From NCBI GenBank assembly GCA_040507985.1, contig JBEVNR010000023.1:23187-87186 (forward strand): a stretch of 64,000 nt of DNA. Reading direction: 5' to 3'. Origin of the DNA: JBEVNR01 sp040507985. Lineage in GTDB: Bacteria > Pseudomonadota > Alphaproteobacteria > Rickettsiales > UBA6187. The first letter of the stretch is position 1, and every line of letters starts with the position of its first letter. Below, one piece after another: positions 26,270-35,397 of this stretch. The notes below the pieces were generated by a model. That model was given only the letters and a program-made list of their open reading frames with translations, was not told the origin of the DNA and did no database searches. The translations under genes were made by a program, and so were the position numbers.

Positions 26270-28246
26270 TTACGCTATTTTTTCTTCCCTCGCAGCGCCA
26301 TTGGCCAAGACGTCGTTCGCCGGCGGTTTGGGTAATATCGTCGGCAAGGGTTTCGGAAAATCGGGCGCGTTTTCGGCGCCGGTAAAGGCCGGGAAATAGC
26401 ACGTGAAGCGCGCGCCTTCGCCGGGGGCGCTTTTCACCGTAATGTGTCCGCCGTGTTGCGACACGATTTTCTTGACGTAAGACAAGCCCAGTCCGGCGCC
26501 GTCGATATTTTCCACGTCCGAGTTGCGCACCCGCGCGAAGGGAGAGAATATGTCGCGCAGCTTGTCTTTCTCTATGCCCACGCCGCCGTCCTCGCAGGCG
26601 AACTTCACGAATTTTCCGTCGCGGGAACGGCTGACGCGCACGGCGATTTTTCCGCCGTCCTTATTGTATTTCACGGCGTTGGAAATCAGGCTCCACACGA
26701 CGTTGCCCAGTTTTTCGGGGTCGGCGTCGGCCAGCGGCGCGTCGTCGTCGGCCTTGACGGACATATGTATTTTTTTGTCCGAGGCGGCAAGGGCGAAAAC
26801 GTCGAAATATTTTTCGGCGACCTCCTTCATGTCGCAAGGGGCCTTGGCGAGCGCGGTCGGGCCTTGCTCGTGTTCGCGAATTTGCTCTAAAAACGCCGAG
26901 ATCAAGCCGTTTTGCATCAAGGCGGACCGCCGAATGACGGTAACGTGCTCTTTTTGTCTGGCGTTAAGCGGACCGTACAACCCATGGTGCAATATTTCGC
27001 TAAAGGCGGTGATCTGCGCCAGCGGCGCCCGCACCTCACGCGCCATGTAGCGCAACGCGCTGCGGGTAAGTTCGTACGATTGCCGCAACTCTTCCCGGCT
27101 CTCCCGCAATTCGCGGTTATAATCGGACACAAGCCGAATTTGCCGGGTGAGGGCGTCTATTTCGCGGCATTCGCCGGCGGGATAATATTTCGGCGCGCGT
27201 CCGGAGGAAATTTCCGACGCCGCTTCCGCAAGCACCGTGAGCGGATAGACGACGCGACGGCGAAACGTCGCCATCAGCGTCAGAATGACGGCGAGGGCGA
27301 CCAATATGCCGGACACCGCCCGGCGGAGCGGCGCGAACACCCGCGCGGCGACGTTCGCGGCGTCGTACCCCGTCACGACGGTAAAGGGAAAACGCTCGGT
27401 TTTGACGTAACGGACGGCGGGGAATGGATCGCCGGTCACGTGCGCGTTCAGTCCGCCCTGGGGCGCGGCTTTTTCGTCGCGCACTATTTCCCGCACGATC
27501 GGGCCGCTGAACGGTTCGAGCGCGCGGTCCTTAAACTGCGCGACGATGAATCCCTCGTCGTCCAGCAACATGAAGCGCGTGTCGGGATTATGCAACTCGC
27601 TCTCCAATAAGCCGGCGACGCCGTCCACGCCTATTCCGACGATAAGCGTGCCGCGTGGACGGCCCCGGGCGTCGGCGACGGCAAGGGCGACGGGCATGGT
27701 CCATTCGTTGCCGGTGGCGCCGAACAGCACGTTGCCGACGTGCAGCTTATAAGGCTCGGCGGCGGAGTGCGCCACCAGATCGCTGAGCGCCTCGGCGGGG
27801 AAGAGCGCCCCGTCCACGTTCGACGTTTCCATAATGTCGCCGACCTCGTTGTCGAACCACATCATATATTCCCATGGGAACAAATGGTTCAGAAACACGG
27901 GCGCGCCGGCGAATATTTCCGAAGACGGATTGGCGCCCGTGAGAAAATCGAACAAGTGGCGCAAATCTTCTTCGGTTTTTACCTTGCTGACGATATGCAG
28001 CCCCGCCTCTTCCATCAGCGACCGGGTTTGTTCCAATCCGTCCTGCAGAAATATCTCCAGCCGCTGGGCGTCGCGGTGAAGCTCGTTCGCGGCCAGCTTT
28101 GACTCGCGGTCATATACGTACTTGCCGATAAACGCGCAAAGCAACAGTGCGGCCAAGGCCGTTCCGAGCATAAGCCACCCATATTGCCGGTTAAGCGTGG
28201 CGAAAGGAACGAGCGGCGCCGAAGGCGCGGTTTCTTTATCGGACAT
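26270..28246 (-). CDS. Membrane histidine-kinase-like protein lacking the phospho-acceptor His
   Basis: A 658-residue sensor kinase: membrane helix at 22-42, a periplasmic Cache-like domain at 45-300 (MLLDDEGFIVAQF near 226), second helix at 311-328, a linker, an HisKA-like dimerisation domain from about 390, and a complete HATPase domain with the N box (LISNAVKYN), DGGVGIEKDK and GAGLGLSYVKKI. In the H box MSHELRTPL is replaced by MAREVRAPL: the acceptor His is Arg 403 (codon at 27038-27040). ATP binding should remain, but autophosphorylation at the normal site cannot occur. DivL of Caulobacter, with Tyr instead of His, is a precedent. ATG at 28246 has GGGAG upstream. No regulator gene adjoins it. 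Confidence 0.88.
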   Translation of the reverse strand: MSDKETAPSAPLVPFATLNRQYGWLMLGTALAALLLCAFIGKYVYDRESKLAANELHRDAQRLEIFLQDGLEQTRSLMEEAGLHIVSKVKTEEDLRHLFDFLTGANPSSEIFAGAPVFLNHLFPWEYMMWFDNEVGDIMETSNVDGALFPAEALSDLVAHSAAEPYKLHVGNVLFGATGNEWTMPVALAVADARGRPRGTLIVGIGVDGVAGLLESELHNPDTRFMLLDDEGFIVAQFKDRALEPFSGPIVREIVRDEKAAPQGGLNAHVTGDPFPAVRYVKTERFPFTVVTGYDAANVAARVFAPLRRAVSGILVALAVILTLMATFRRRVVYPLTVLAEAASEISSGRAPKYYPAGECREIDALTRQIRLVSDYNRELRESREELRQSYELTRSALRYMAREVRAPLAQITAFSEILHHGLYGPLNARQKEHVTVIRRSALMQNGLISAFLEQIREHEQGPTALAKAPCDMKEVAEKYFDVFALAASDKKIHMSVKADDDAPLADADPEKLGNVVWSLISNAVKYNKDGGKIAVRVSRSRDGKFVKFACEDGGVGIEKDKLRDIFSPFARVRNSDVENIDGAGLGLSYVKKIVSQHGGHITVKSAPGEGARFTCYFPAFTGAENAPDFPKPLPTILPKPPANDVLANGAAREEKIA

Positions 28247-28473
28247 ACGGAACGGCTCCCCAAGTGAACGGCCATCGCGGAATGGCGGCAACGCAACGGA
28301 TTATATACCAAAATAACCAATATGTTAAGGTTTTATTGCTCGCCGCTCAAAGGCTAATTTATGGCATTCTTCCGGGGAAAATGCCCCCTCCCGCGTTTAA
28401 CCCTGGACTTACCTTTCGCTTCGCTCTATAAAGGCGGTTAAGAAATAGTTTACATACGAGCTTCGGGCGGAAG

Positions 28474-29124
28474 ATGATCGTCGGGTGTCCTGCATGTCAA
28501 GCGCGATTCATGTTGCCGGACGAAGCGCTCGGCGGCACGGGGAGGAAAGTGCGCTGCGCCAAATGTCGCGAAACGTGGTTTCAAAAGCCGCCGGCCGTCG
28601 TCGCGATTCCTGAACCTAAACACGCCGCCCCGCCCCCCGTTTTTGCCGGGTTGCCCGTACCAAAGGCAAAGCCGTCGTTTCGGCACGAGTGGGTGGCGTT
28701 CTCCTTGTGTTTTTCGTGGTTGATAGCGGCAAGCCTCTACTTGTTCGGGCCGGCCATCGTACGCAACGTCGCGTTTGCCGCCCCGCTTTACGTGCCGCTT
28801 GGCGTCGTCAATACGCAGGGAGTGGCGCTATACGACACGAAGATAGAGAAGACGAAGCAATACGGACGCCCCTCCGTCGCGCTCTCCGGCACGATCGTCA
28901 ACGAATCCGGGGATCCGCGCCGCATTCCTAACTTGCAAATTACGCAAAAAGATGGGAACGGAGAAACCCTCGAAACGTCCGTGCTCGAGTCCGGCTTTCC
29001 GTTATTGGCCCCCGGACAAAAGTTAGATTATAGCAACGTGATGCCCCTTGCATCCCAGGACGTCAGCCATATCGTCATCGATATTGGCGACGCCATCGAG
29101 TTAAGCCGTCGAAGCAAAAAATAA
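28474..29124 (+). CDS. MJ0042-type zinc-ribbon, single-pass membrane protein (DUF3426-like)
   Basis: A 216-residue protein starting with a zinc ribbon: CPACQARF at residues 5-12 and CAKCRETW near 31-38. A Pro-rich linker leads to one membrane helix (about residues 73-95) and a periplasmic beta domain (GTIVNESGDPRRIPNLQ to VIDIGDAIELSRR) as in DUF3426 proteins. The family is widespread in alphaproteobacteria; its role is not established. The ribbon would be cytoplasmic and the C-terminal domain outside. It lies alone between the divergent kinase and parC. Confidence 0.85.
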   Translation: MIVGCPACQARFMLPDEALGGTGRKVRCAKCRETWFQKPPAVVAIPEPKHAAPPPVFAGLPVPKAKPSFRHEWVAFSLCFSWLIAASLYLFGPAIVRNVAFAAPLYVPLGVVNTQGVALYDTKIEKTKQYGRPSVALSGTIVNESGDPRRIPNLQITQKDGNGETLETSVLESGFPLLAPGQKLDYSNVMPLASQDVSHIVIDIGDAIELSRRSKK

Positions 29125-29221
29125 ACGCTCGCCATTGAAATTACCGCCTTTGCCGAGGCATAGCTCCGGACTTCCCCGTTTTTTTCCGCTATAAACGTAA
29201 CTCCGCCGAACGCCAATAGAT

Positions 29222-31477
29222 ATGTCCGCCGCCATGAACGCCTCTCCCGTGAAATGTTCCGAAAACATCGTTCCCGTCGCCTTTACCGACGCGTTGAGCG
29301 AGCGTTACCTCGCCTACGCGCTTTCAACCATCACCGCGCGGTCGCTACCGGACGTGCGCGACGGACTGAAACCCGTCCATCGGCGCCTGCTTTACGCCAT
29401 GTTGCAATTAAAGCTTTCCCCGACCGAAGGCTTTAAGAAATGCGCGCGCGTGGTGGGCGACGTGATCGGCAAGTACCATCCCCACGGCGACGCGTCGGTG
29501 TACGACGCCATGGTGCGGCTGGCGCAATTTTTCTCCATTCGCTATAAAGTGGTGGACGGGCAAGGCAATTTCGGCTCCATCGACGGAGACGCCGCCGCCG
29601 CCATGCGCTACACCGAGGCGCGGCTTACCGCCTATGCCCTTGCGCTGGCCGAAGACATCGCCATGGACACGGTTGATTTTATTCCCAATTACGACGGAAG
29701 CGAACGCGAGCCGGCCGTCATGCCTGCCGCCGTGCCGAATCTGCTGGCCAACGGCGCGGACGGCATCGCCGTGGGCATGGCGACCGCCATCCCCCCGCAC
29801 AACGTCGGCGAATTATGTCGGGCGTTGGCGTATGTATTGCTAAACCCCGAGGCAACCGTCGCGGAGCTGGCGAAATTCGTTCCGGGGCCGGACTTCCCCA
29901 CCGGCGGCGTGCTCGTGGAAAGCGAAGAGGCGATCGTTCGCGCCTACGAAACGGGAAAAGGCGCGTTTCGCCTGCGCGCGAAGTGGGAAAAGGAAGATTT
30001 AGGGCGCGGATCGTATCAGATCGTAGTGACGGAAATTCCCTATCAAGTGCAGAAATCGCGGCTGATCGAGCGCATTGCCGATCTCATCAAAAATAAAAAA
30101 CTGGCCGCGCTGGCCGACGTGCGCGACGAATCCGCCGAAGACATTCGCCTTATTTTGGAGCCAAAAAATCGGCAAGTGCCGGCCGAGGCATTGATGGAAT
30201 CGTTGTTTCGTCTCACCGAACTTGAAAACCGCCTCACCTTCAACATGAACGTGCTGGATAAAAACGGCGCGCCCTCGGTGATGTCGCTGAAACAAGCGAT
30301 GGCGGCGTTTTTAGATCATCGCCGCGAGGTGCTAGTGCGGAAGTCTAACCATCGATTGCTCGCCGTCGCCGATCGCATGGAGATATTGGAAGGGTTTCTC
30401 GTCGCCTATCTCAATCTTGACGAGATTATCCGCATCATTCGCGAGGAAGACGAACCAAAGCTTGTCATGATGACGACATGGCCGCTCACCGACCGGCAAG
30501 CGGAAGCCATCCTCAACATGCGCCTGCGCTCGCTGCGAAAATTAGAGGAGCTGGAAATCCGTAGCGAGCATGCCGCGCTGGCCAAAGAAAAAGAGGAATT
30601 GGAGGCGCTGCTCGCTTCCGAGACGAAACAAACCGACGCGCTGCTGGCGCAGATTCACGACGTCGAAAAAAAATTCGGCGAGAGCGACGCCGAGGAAGGC
30701 GCGCGCCGCACCGTCATCGACGGCGCCCCGCCCCCGGCGGCGTCGGCGGGCGACGTCGTCGACCTCACCGTCGAAAAAGAGCCGCTGACGGTGTTTTGTT
30801 CGCAAAAAGGATGGATCCGCGCCTATAAGGGCCACCACTATCCGCCCGATCAGGCGAAATATAAGGACGGCGACGCCGAGAAATTCGTCCTCAACTGCCA
30901 TACCACCGATAAATTGCTGGCCTTTACCGACGACGGAAAATTCTACACCTTGCCGGCCTCCGCCCTCTCCGGAGGAAAAAGCGACGGCGACCCGCTGCAC
31001 GTCTTGTTCGACATGCCGCAGGGCGCCAAGACGATCGCGCTGCTGCCCTATATGGCGGGAAGCCATTACTTGCTGGCGGCAACCGACGGAAAAGGGTTTC
31101 GCCTTCCCGCCGAGGAAGCCGTCGGGCGCACCAAGCTTGGCAAACATATTTTTAGCCCCGGCGACGGCGCCGCACCGCTATTTTGCCTTCCGATCCATAC
31201 CGACCGACTCGCTTTCGTTGGAGACAACCGCAAAATACTGATTTTACAACCGGAGGACGTGCCGATCCTCAAAAAAGGGATGGGAGTGAAGCTGCAAAAA
31301 TATTCGCACGGAGGACTGTTCGACGTCATGCCATTCAACGCGGCGGACGGATTAAGTTGGAAAACCGGAACCCGCACCCGTACCGTCACCGACATAGCGC
31401 CGTGGGAAGGCAAGCGCGGCTCGTCCGGCAAAACCGCGCCTTTAGGCTTTCCGAGAAAGCAGGGATGGTTGCTGTAG
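29222..31477 (+). CDS. parC: DNA topoisomerase IV subunit A
   Basis: A 751-residue type IIA topoisomerase subunit that cleaves and rejoins DNA while decatenating chromosomes. The breakage domain has PDVRDGLKPVHRR, HPHGDASVYDAM, the catalytic Tyr 130 in AAMRYTEAR, and a C-terminal part with degenerate beta-pinwheel blades (residues about 500-740). The length and the start of the domain fit ParC rather than GyrA, and no GyrA box is seen. The residue equivalent to GyrA Ser83 is Ala 91, followed by Ser 92; the acidic residue Asp 95 is kept. parE is not in the window. Confidence 0.92.
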   Translation: MSAAMNASPVKCSENIVPVAFTDALSERYLAYALSTITARSLPDVRDGLKPVHRRLLYAMLQLKLSPTEGFKKCARVVGDVIGKYHPHGDASVYDAMVRLAQFFSIRYKVVDGQGNFGSIDGDAAAAMRYTEARLTAYALALAEDIAMDTVDFIPNYDGSEREPAVMPAAVPNLLANGADGIAVGMATAIPPHNVGELCRALAYVLLNPEATVAELAKFVPGPDFPTGGVLVESEEAIVRAYETGKGAFRLRAKWEKEDLGRGSYQIVVTEIPYQVQKSRLIERIADLIKNKKLAALADVRDESAEDIRLILEPKNRQVPAEALMESLFRLTELENRLTFNMNVLDKNGAPSVMSLKQAMAAFLDHRREVLVRKSNHRLLAVADRMEILEGFLVAYLNLDEIIRIIREEDEPKLVMMTTWPLTDRQAEAILNMRLRSLRKLEELEIRSEHAALAKEKEELEALLASETKQTDALLAQIHDVEKKFGESDAEEGARRTVIDGAPPPAASAGDVVDLTVEKEPLTVFCSQKGWIRAYKGHHYPPDQAKYKDGDAEKFVLNCHTTDKLLAFTDDGKFYTLPASALSGGKSDGDPLHVLFDMPQGAKTIALLPYMAGSHYLLAATDGKGFRLPAEEAVGRTKLGKHIFSPGDGAAPLFCLPIHTDRLAFVGDNRKILILQPEDVPILKKGMGVKLQKYSHGGLFDVMPFNAADGLSWKTGTRTRTVTDIAPWEGKRGSSGKTAPLGFPRKQGWLL

Positions 31478-31488
31478 AGCGTATGCGT

Positions 31489-31515
31489 TTTTTGAAAATA
31501 GTTTCGTTTCAAAAA
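31489..31515. repeat. Perfect AT-rich inverted repeat after parC
   Basis: TTTTTGAAA (31489-31497) and TTTCAAAAA (31507-31515) pair perfectly over nine bases around ATAGTTTCG. It is nested within a second inverted pair, GTATGC (31481-31486) and GCATAC (31527-31532). It begins 11 bases after the parC stop. It could stabilise or end the parC transcript, or be a small palindromic repeat. Confidence 0.4.
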
Positions 31516-31615
31516 GTAGAACTCTTGCATACGGCATAGATAAAGATGGATAAAATATAAAATTTGGCATAAATTATCATTTGTGCGTAAGGTATGTCAC
31601 TAAACGGAGAGCGCC

Positions 31616-32311
31616 ATGTCACATAAACGCTGCGAAAACGCGCGCGACGCACTGAATGGAGCGCTTAAGGACGGCATGACGATCATGGCCGGGGGGTTCG
31701 GCCTGTGCGGCATTCCCGAAGCCTGCATCGCCGCCGTCGCCGAGAGCGGCGTCAAAAATCTGACGATCATCAGCAATAATTGCGGCGTCGACGATTTCGG
31801 TCTGGGCGTATTGCTCAAAAGCCGACAAATAAAAAAAATGGTTTCGTCTTACGTCGGGGAGAACAAAACCTTTGAAAAGCAATATTTATCGGGCGAATTA
31901 GAGTTGGAGTTCAACCCGCAAGGCACGCTGGCCGAACGCATTCGCGCCGGCGGTGCCGGCATTCCCGCTTTTTATACCCCTACCGGCGTCGGAACCGTGG
32001 TGGCCGACGGGAAGGAAACACGCATTTTCGACGGGCGGGAATACGTCATGGAGCGCGCCCTTTTCGCCGATCTCGCCATTATCCGCGCGCGGAAAGCCGA
32101 CGAGGAAGGCAATCTCGTCTACGGAAAAACCGCGCGCAACTTTAACGCCATGATGGCGACGGCGGCAAAGTTGACGGTGGTTGAGGCGGAGGAAATCGTG
32201 CCGATCGGCGCCCTTGACCCCGATTGCGTCCACACGCCCGGCATATATGTCGATAAAATATTCCTGAACGCCAACCTCGAAAAACGCATCGAACGCCGCA
32301 CGCACCAATAA
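31616..32311 (+). CDS. scoA: Succinyl-CoA:3-ketoacid CoA-transferase subunit A
   Basis: Alpha subunit of the enzyme moving CoA from succinyl-CoA to acetoacetate, used in ketone-body or polyhydroxybutyrate-derived acetoacetate use. The 231-residue protein has the CoA-transferase I signature near the N-terminus (GMTIMAGGFGLCGIPE), NNCGVDDFGLG, and GGAGIPAFYTPTGVGT. GGAG precedes the ATG. scoB follows 18 bases later, giving the normal two-subunit form. Confidence 0.96.
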   Translation: MSHKRCENARDALNGALKDGMTIMAGGFGLCGIPEACIAAVAESGVKNLTIISNNCGVDDFGLGVLLKSRQIKKMVSSYVGENKTFEKQYLSGELELEFNPQGTLAERIRAGGAGIPAFYTPTGVGTVVADGKETRIFDGREYVMERALFADLAIIRARKADEEGNLVYGKTARNFNAMMATAAKLTVVEAEEIVPIGALDPDCVHTPGIYVDKIFLNANLEKRIERRTHQ

Positions 32312-32329
32312 TACCGAAGGAGAGCGCCC

Positions 32330-32959
32330 ATGCCCCGCAGCCAAGACGAGATGTGCCGCATCGCCGCCGCCGAATTGAAAAACGGCATGTACGTGAATTT
32401 AGGCATCGGCATGCCGACGAAAGTCGCGAATTTTATTCCGGAAGGCATGAAGGTGACGCTGCAAAGCGAAAACGGCATGCTCGGCATGGGACCGTACCCG
32501 AAAGAAAGCGAGATGGACCCCGACCTCATCAACGCCGGCAAGGAAACGGTGACGATATTGCCGGGCGGCAGCTATTTCGACAGCGCGGCGTCGTTCGCCA
32601 TGATTCGCGGCGGGCACGTCGACCTCACGGTGCTGGGAGCGCTGGAAGTCTCGCAGCAAGGCGACGTCGCCAACTGGATGGTGCCGGGAAAAATGGTCAA
32701 AGGGATGGGCGGCGCAATGGATCTGGTCGCCGGCGTCAAGCGCGTGGTGGTGCTCATGGCGCATACGACGAAAGACGGCGAGCCGAAATTGCTGAAAAAA
32801 TGCTCCCTTCCCTTAACCGGCCGCGCCGTCGCCGATCGAATTATCACCGAACTGGCGACGTTCGACGTTGACGGCGACCGTCTGCGCCTCGTCGACGCCG
32901 CGCCGGGCGTTTCCCTGGACGAACTTCGCGCCAAGACGGAAGCGGAGTTTGCGGCATAA
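32330..32959 (+). CDS. scoB: Succinyl-CoA:3-ketoacid CoA-transferase subunit B
   Basis: Beta subunit carrying the catalytic glutamate: QSENGMLGMGP places it at Glu 47, which forms the glutamyl-CoA thioester. VNLGIGMPTKVANFIP, GGHVDLTVLGALEVS and KGMGGAMDLVAG are typical. The 209-residue length is standard. GGAG stands eight bases before the ATG. The protein forms a heterotetramer with ScoA. No further genes of acetoacetate or butanoate metabolism adjoin it. Confidence 0.96.
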   Translation: MPRSQDEMCRIAAAELKNGMYVNLGIGMPTKVANFIPEGMKVTLQSENGMLGMGPYPKESEMDPDLINAGKETVTILPGGSYFDSAASFAMIRGGHVDLTVLGALEVSQQGDVANWMVPGKMVKGMGGAMDLVAGVKRVVVLMAHTTKDGEPKLLKKCSLPLTGRAVADRIITELATFDVDGDRLRLVDAAPGVSLDELRAKTEAEFAA

Positions 32960-33012
32960 GAACTATTATAGGGATATAGGCTGTTTAATCCCTCTCTAAT
33001 TGCCCCATAGCT

Positions 33013-34767
33013 ATGAGCGCCCCGCCATTTACTCTCGATCGTCGCCGTTTCGTCGCCTCCGTCGGCAAGGGGGCCTTTGCCGCCGCCGCGTGTCTTTACC
33101 TTCCTCGCGCGGCATGGGCGGCGTCCTCGCCGGGCAAGGCAAGCGAAGGCGTCGCCTCCCATGCGTCGCAACGCGATTTCCGTCTGGCGTTCGACTATGC
33201 GCCCTTGGCGATAAACGGAAGAAAAGGACGCGCCACGGCGATTAACGGCACGGTTCCCGCTCCGCTATTGCGTTGGAAGGAAGGCGAGGAAGTCACGATA
33301 GACGTCACGAACCGCATGCCGGACGTTCCCCACGCCTCGATCCATTGGCACGGCCTGTTGGTGCCGGCGGCCATGGACGGCGTTCCCGCCTTAAGTTTTG
33401 ACGGCATCAGGCCCGGCGAAACGTTTCGTTACCGTTTTTCGATAAAGCAAGCCGGCACCTATTGGTATCACAGCCACTCGCGCTTTCAGGAACAAACCGG
33501 GGCCTACGGACCGATCATCATCGATCCGATCGTGCCGGAGCCGTTTTCCTACGATCGCGACCACGTCATCGTCTTAAGCGACTGGACGTTTGAAAATCCG
33601 GAGGCCGTCTTTCGCAACATGCGCCTCGATCCCGATTATTACGCCTATAGAAGACGGACGGCGACGGATTATTTTCGCGACGTGAAGGAAAAAGGCTTTG
33701 CGGAGGCAAACGCCGAATTGTTGCCTTTTTCCGCCATGAACATGACGCCGCGCGATCTGTCGAGCGTGACGGGCAAAACCTACACCTATCTCGTCAACGG
33801 CCGTTCGCCCGAGGAAAATTGGCGCGGCGCGTTTACGCCCGGCGAAACGGTGCGGCTACGCTTCATTAACGCCTCGTCCATGAGCATATTCGACGTGCGC
33901 ATTCCCGGGCTTGACATGACGGTCGTCATGGCGGACGGAAAACGCGTGAACCCGGTTGCGATCCACGAATTTCGCATCGGTACGGCGGAAACCTACGACG
34001 TGCTGATAGAACCGAAAAAAAACATGGCCTACGCCGTGTTTGCCGAAACGCTCGACCGCAGCGGCTATGCGCTGGCCACCCTCGCCCCCCGTCCGGGCCT
34101 GAAGGCTCCCCTTCCCGCTCGCCGTCCGCCGCCGGAGCGCACGTTAGAGGACGTCGGCATGGGAATGATGAAAACCATGCCGCATATGCATCACCATGGA
34201 TCGCCCAAAAAAACGAGAATCGACGGGATTCCGGGAAGCGGCCCGGAACCCTTCATGCCGGAGGCGTCCAATCCGAACGTCTCCATGACGGTAACGGAAC
34301 CGAAAAGAAAGTCGCACGAGGCCGGACTTGGCCTCGGCAAGGACGGGTGGCGCGTGCTGACCTATGACGACTTAACGTCGGACGAACGTCAGCCCTACAA
34401 GAAAAAGGTAGATCGCGAAATGACGGTAAACCTTACCGAAAATATGGAACGCGGCGTTTTCACCATGGACGGCAAGCGTTTTGCGGAACATGACGGACCC
34501 TATCAATTTCGCCATAACGAGCGATTGCGCCTCTATATGGTGAACCATTCGATGATGGAACACCCGATGCATGTGCACGGCATGTGGATGCAAGTCGAAA
34601 ACGGCAGTCCGCACGATAACGTTCCTTTCAAACATACCTACCTGCTTAAACCGGCGGAAGTCGTGAGCGTGTTAATTACGCCCGTCGAAAAAGGCGATTG
34701 GGCGTTCCATTGTCATTTATTGTACCATATGGAGGCGGGCATGTTTCAAACGGTACGGGTGGCGTGA
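33013..34767 (+). CDS. Periplasmic multicopper oxidase, copper-resistance CopA type
   Basis: A 584-residue oxidase thought to convert Cu(I) to the less toxic Cu(II) in the periplasm. It has a twin-arginine signal (DRRRFVASVGKGAFAAAA) and three cupredoxin domains with copper ligands in HWHGLL, WYHSHS, HPMHVHGMW and HCHLLYHMEAGM. A Met/His-rich loop (GMGMMKTMPHMHHHG, residues about 384-398) is characteristic of CopA. No copB, copC or regulator lies beside it. Other copper-linked products in the window are the FixI-like ATPase and the SodC encoded 650 bases on. Confidence 0.93.
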   Translation: MSAPPFTLDRRRFVASVGKGAFAAAACLYLPRAAWAASSPGKASEGVASHASQRDFRLAFDYAPLAINGRKGRATAINGTVPAPLLRWKEGEEVTIDVTNRMPDVPHASIHWHGLLVPAAMDGVPALSFDGIRPGETFRYRFSIKQAGTYWYHSHSRFQEQTGAYGPIIIDPIVPEPFSYDRDHVIVLSDWTFENPEAVFRNMRLDPDYYAYRRRTATDYFRDVKEKGFAEANAELLPFSAMNMTPRDLSSVTGKTYTYLVNGRSPEENWRGAFTPGETVRLRFINASSMSIFDVRIPGLDMTVVMADGKRVNPVAIHEFRIGTAETYDVLIEPKKNMAYAVFAETLDRSGYALATLAPRPGLKAPLPARRPPPERTLEDVGMGMMKTMPHMHHHGSPKKTRIDGIPGSGPEPFMPEASNPNVSMTVTEPKRKSHEAGLGLGKDGWRVLTYDDLTSDERQPYKKKVDREMTVNLTENMERGVFTMDGKRFAEHDGPYQFRHNERLRLYMVNHSMMEHPMHVHGMWMQVENGSPHDNVPFKHTYLLKPAEVVSVLITPVEKGDWAFHCHLLYHMEAGMFQTVRVA

Positions 34768-34905
34768 GGCATATTTTCTTGTCTACCAAGAGCTTTATTA
34801 TTTACGGTTGCCAAACGCAACGTCAAAGAGTAACATGCGCCGGCAGCTCGTAGTAGGCGTGGCCGCGTTTATATTAAGATTTTATCGGACGGCGCAGGCG
34901 CACAT

Positions 34906-35367
34906 ATGGCAGGCTCGATTAACAAGGCGATCATCATCGGCAACGTAGGGCGCGATCCGGAAATTCGCTCCACCCAAGACGGGCGGGAAATAGCCAACAT
35001 TACCGTCGCCACCTCCGAGAGCTGGAACGATAAAAACACCGGCGAGCGCCGCGAACGCACCGAATGGCATCGCGTCGTGGTGTTTTCCCCCGGGCTGGTA
35101 AAGGTCATTAAGCAATATCTGCGCAAAGGGGCGAAGATTTACGTGGAAGGCGCGTTGCAAACGCGCAAATGGACCGATCAAAGCGGCGCCGAAAAATACA
35201 CCACCGAAATCGTCGTGCAAAATTTTAACGGCACCCTCACCATGCTCGACGGCCGCAAGGACGGCGCAACCGGAGGCGGCGCGCCCTCGTCTTCTTACTC
35301 CGGCGGCGAGTTCAATCCCGGGCCGCTCGCCGACCACGGAGATTTTAACGACGACATTCCTTTTTAG
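34906..35367 (+). CDS. ssb: Single-stranded DNA-binding protein
   Basis: A 153-residue SSB that coats single-stranded DNA in replication and repair. The OB fold starts AGSINKAIIIGNVGRDPEIR and includes ERTEWHRVVVF and EGALQTRKW; a Gly/Ser-rich linker leads to the acidic tip DFNDDIPF, which binds partner proteins. It stands between the multicopper oxidase and sodC rather than next to uvrA or gyrA. Full length. Confidence 0.97.
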   Translation: MAGSINKAIIIGNVGRDPEIRSTQDGREIANITVATSESWNDKNTGERRERTEWHRVVVFSPGLVKVIKQYLRKGAKIYVEGALQTRKWTDQSGAEKYTTEIVVQNFNGTLTMLDGRKDGATGGGAPSSSYSGGEFNPGPLADHGDFNDDIPF

Positions 35368-35397
35368 CCGCACGCCGCATCATCTAAGGAGATACCA

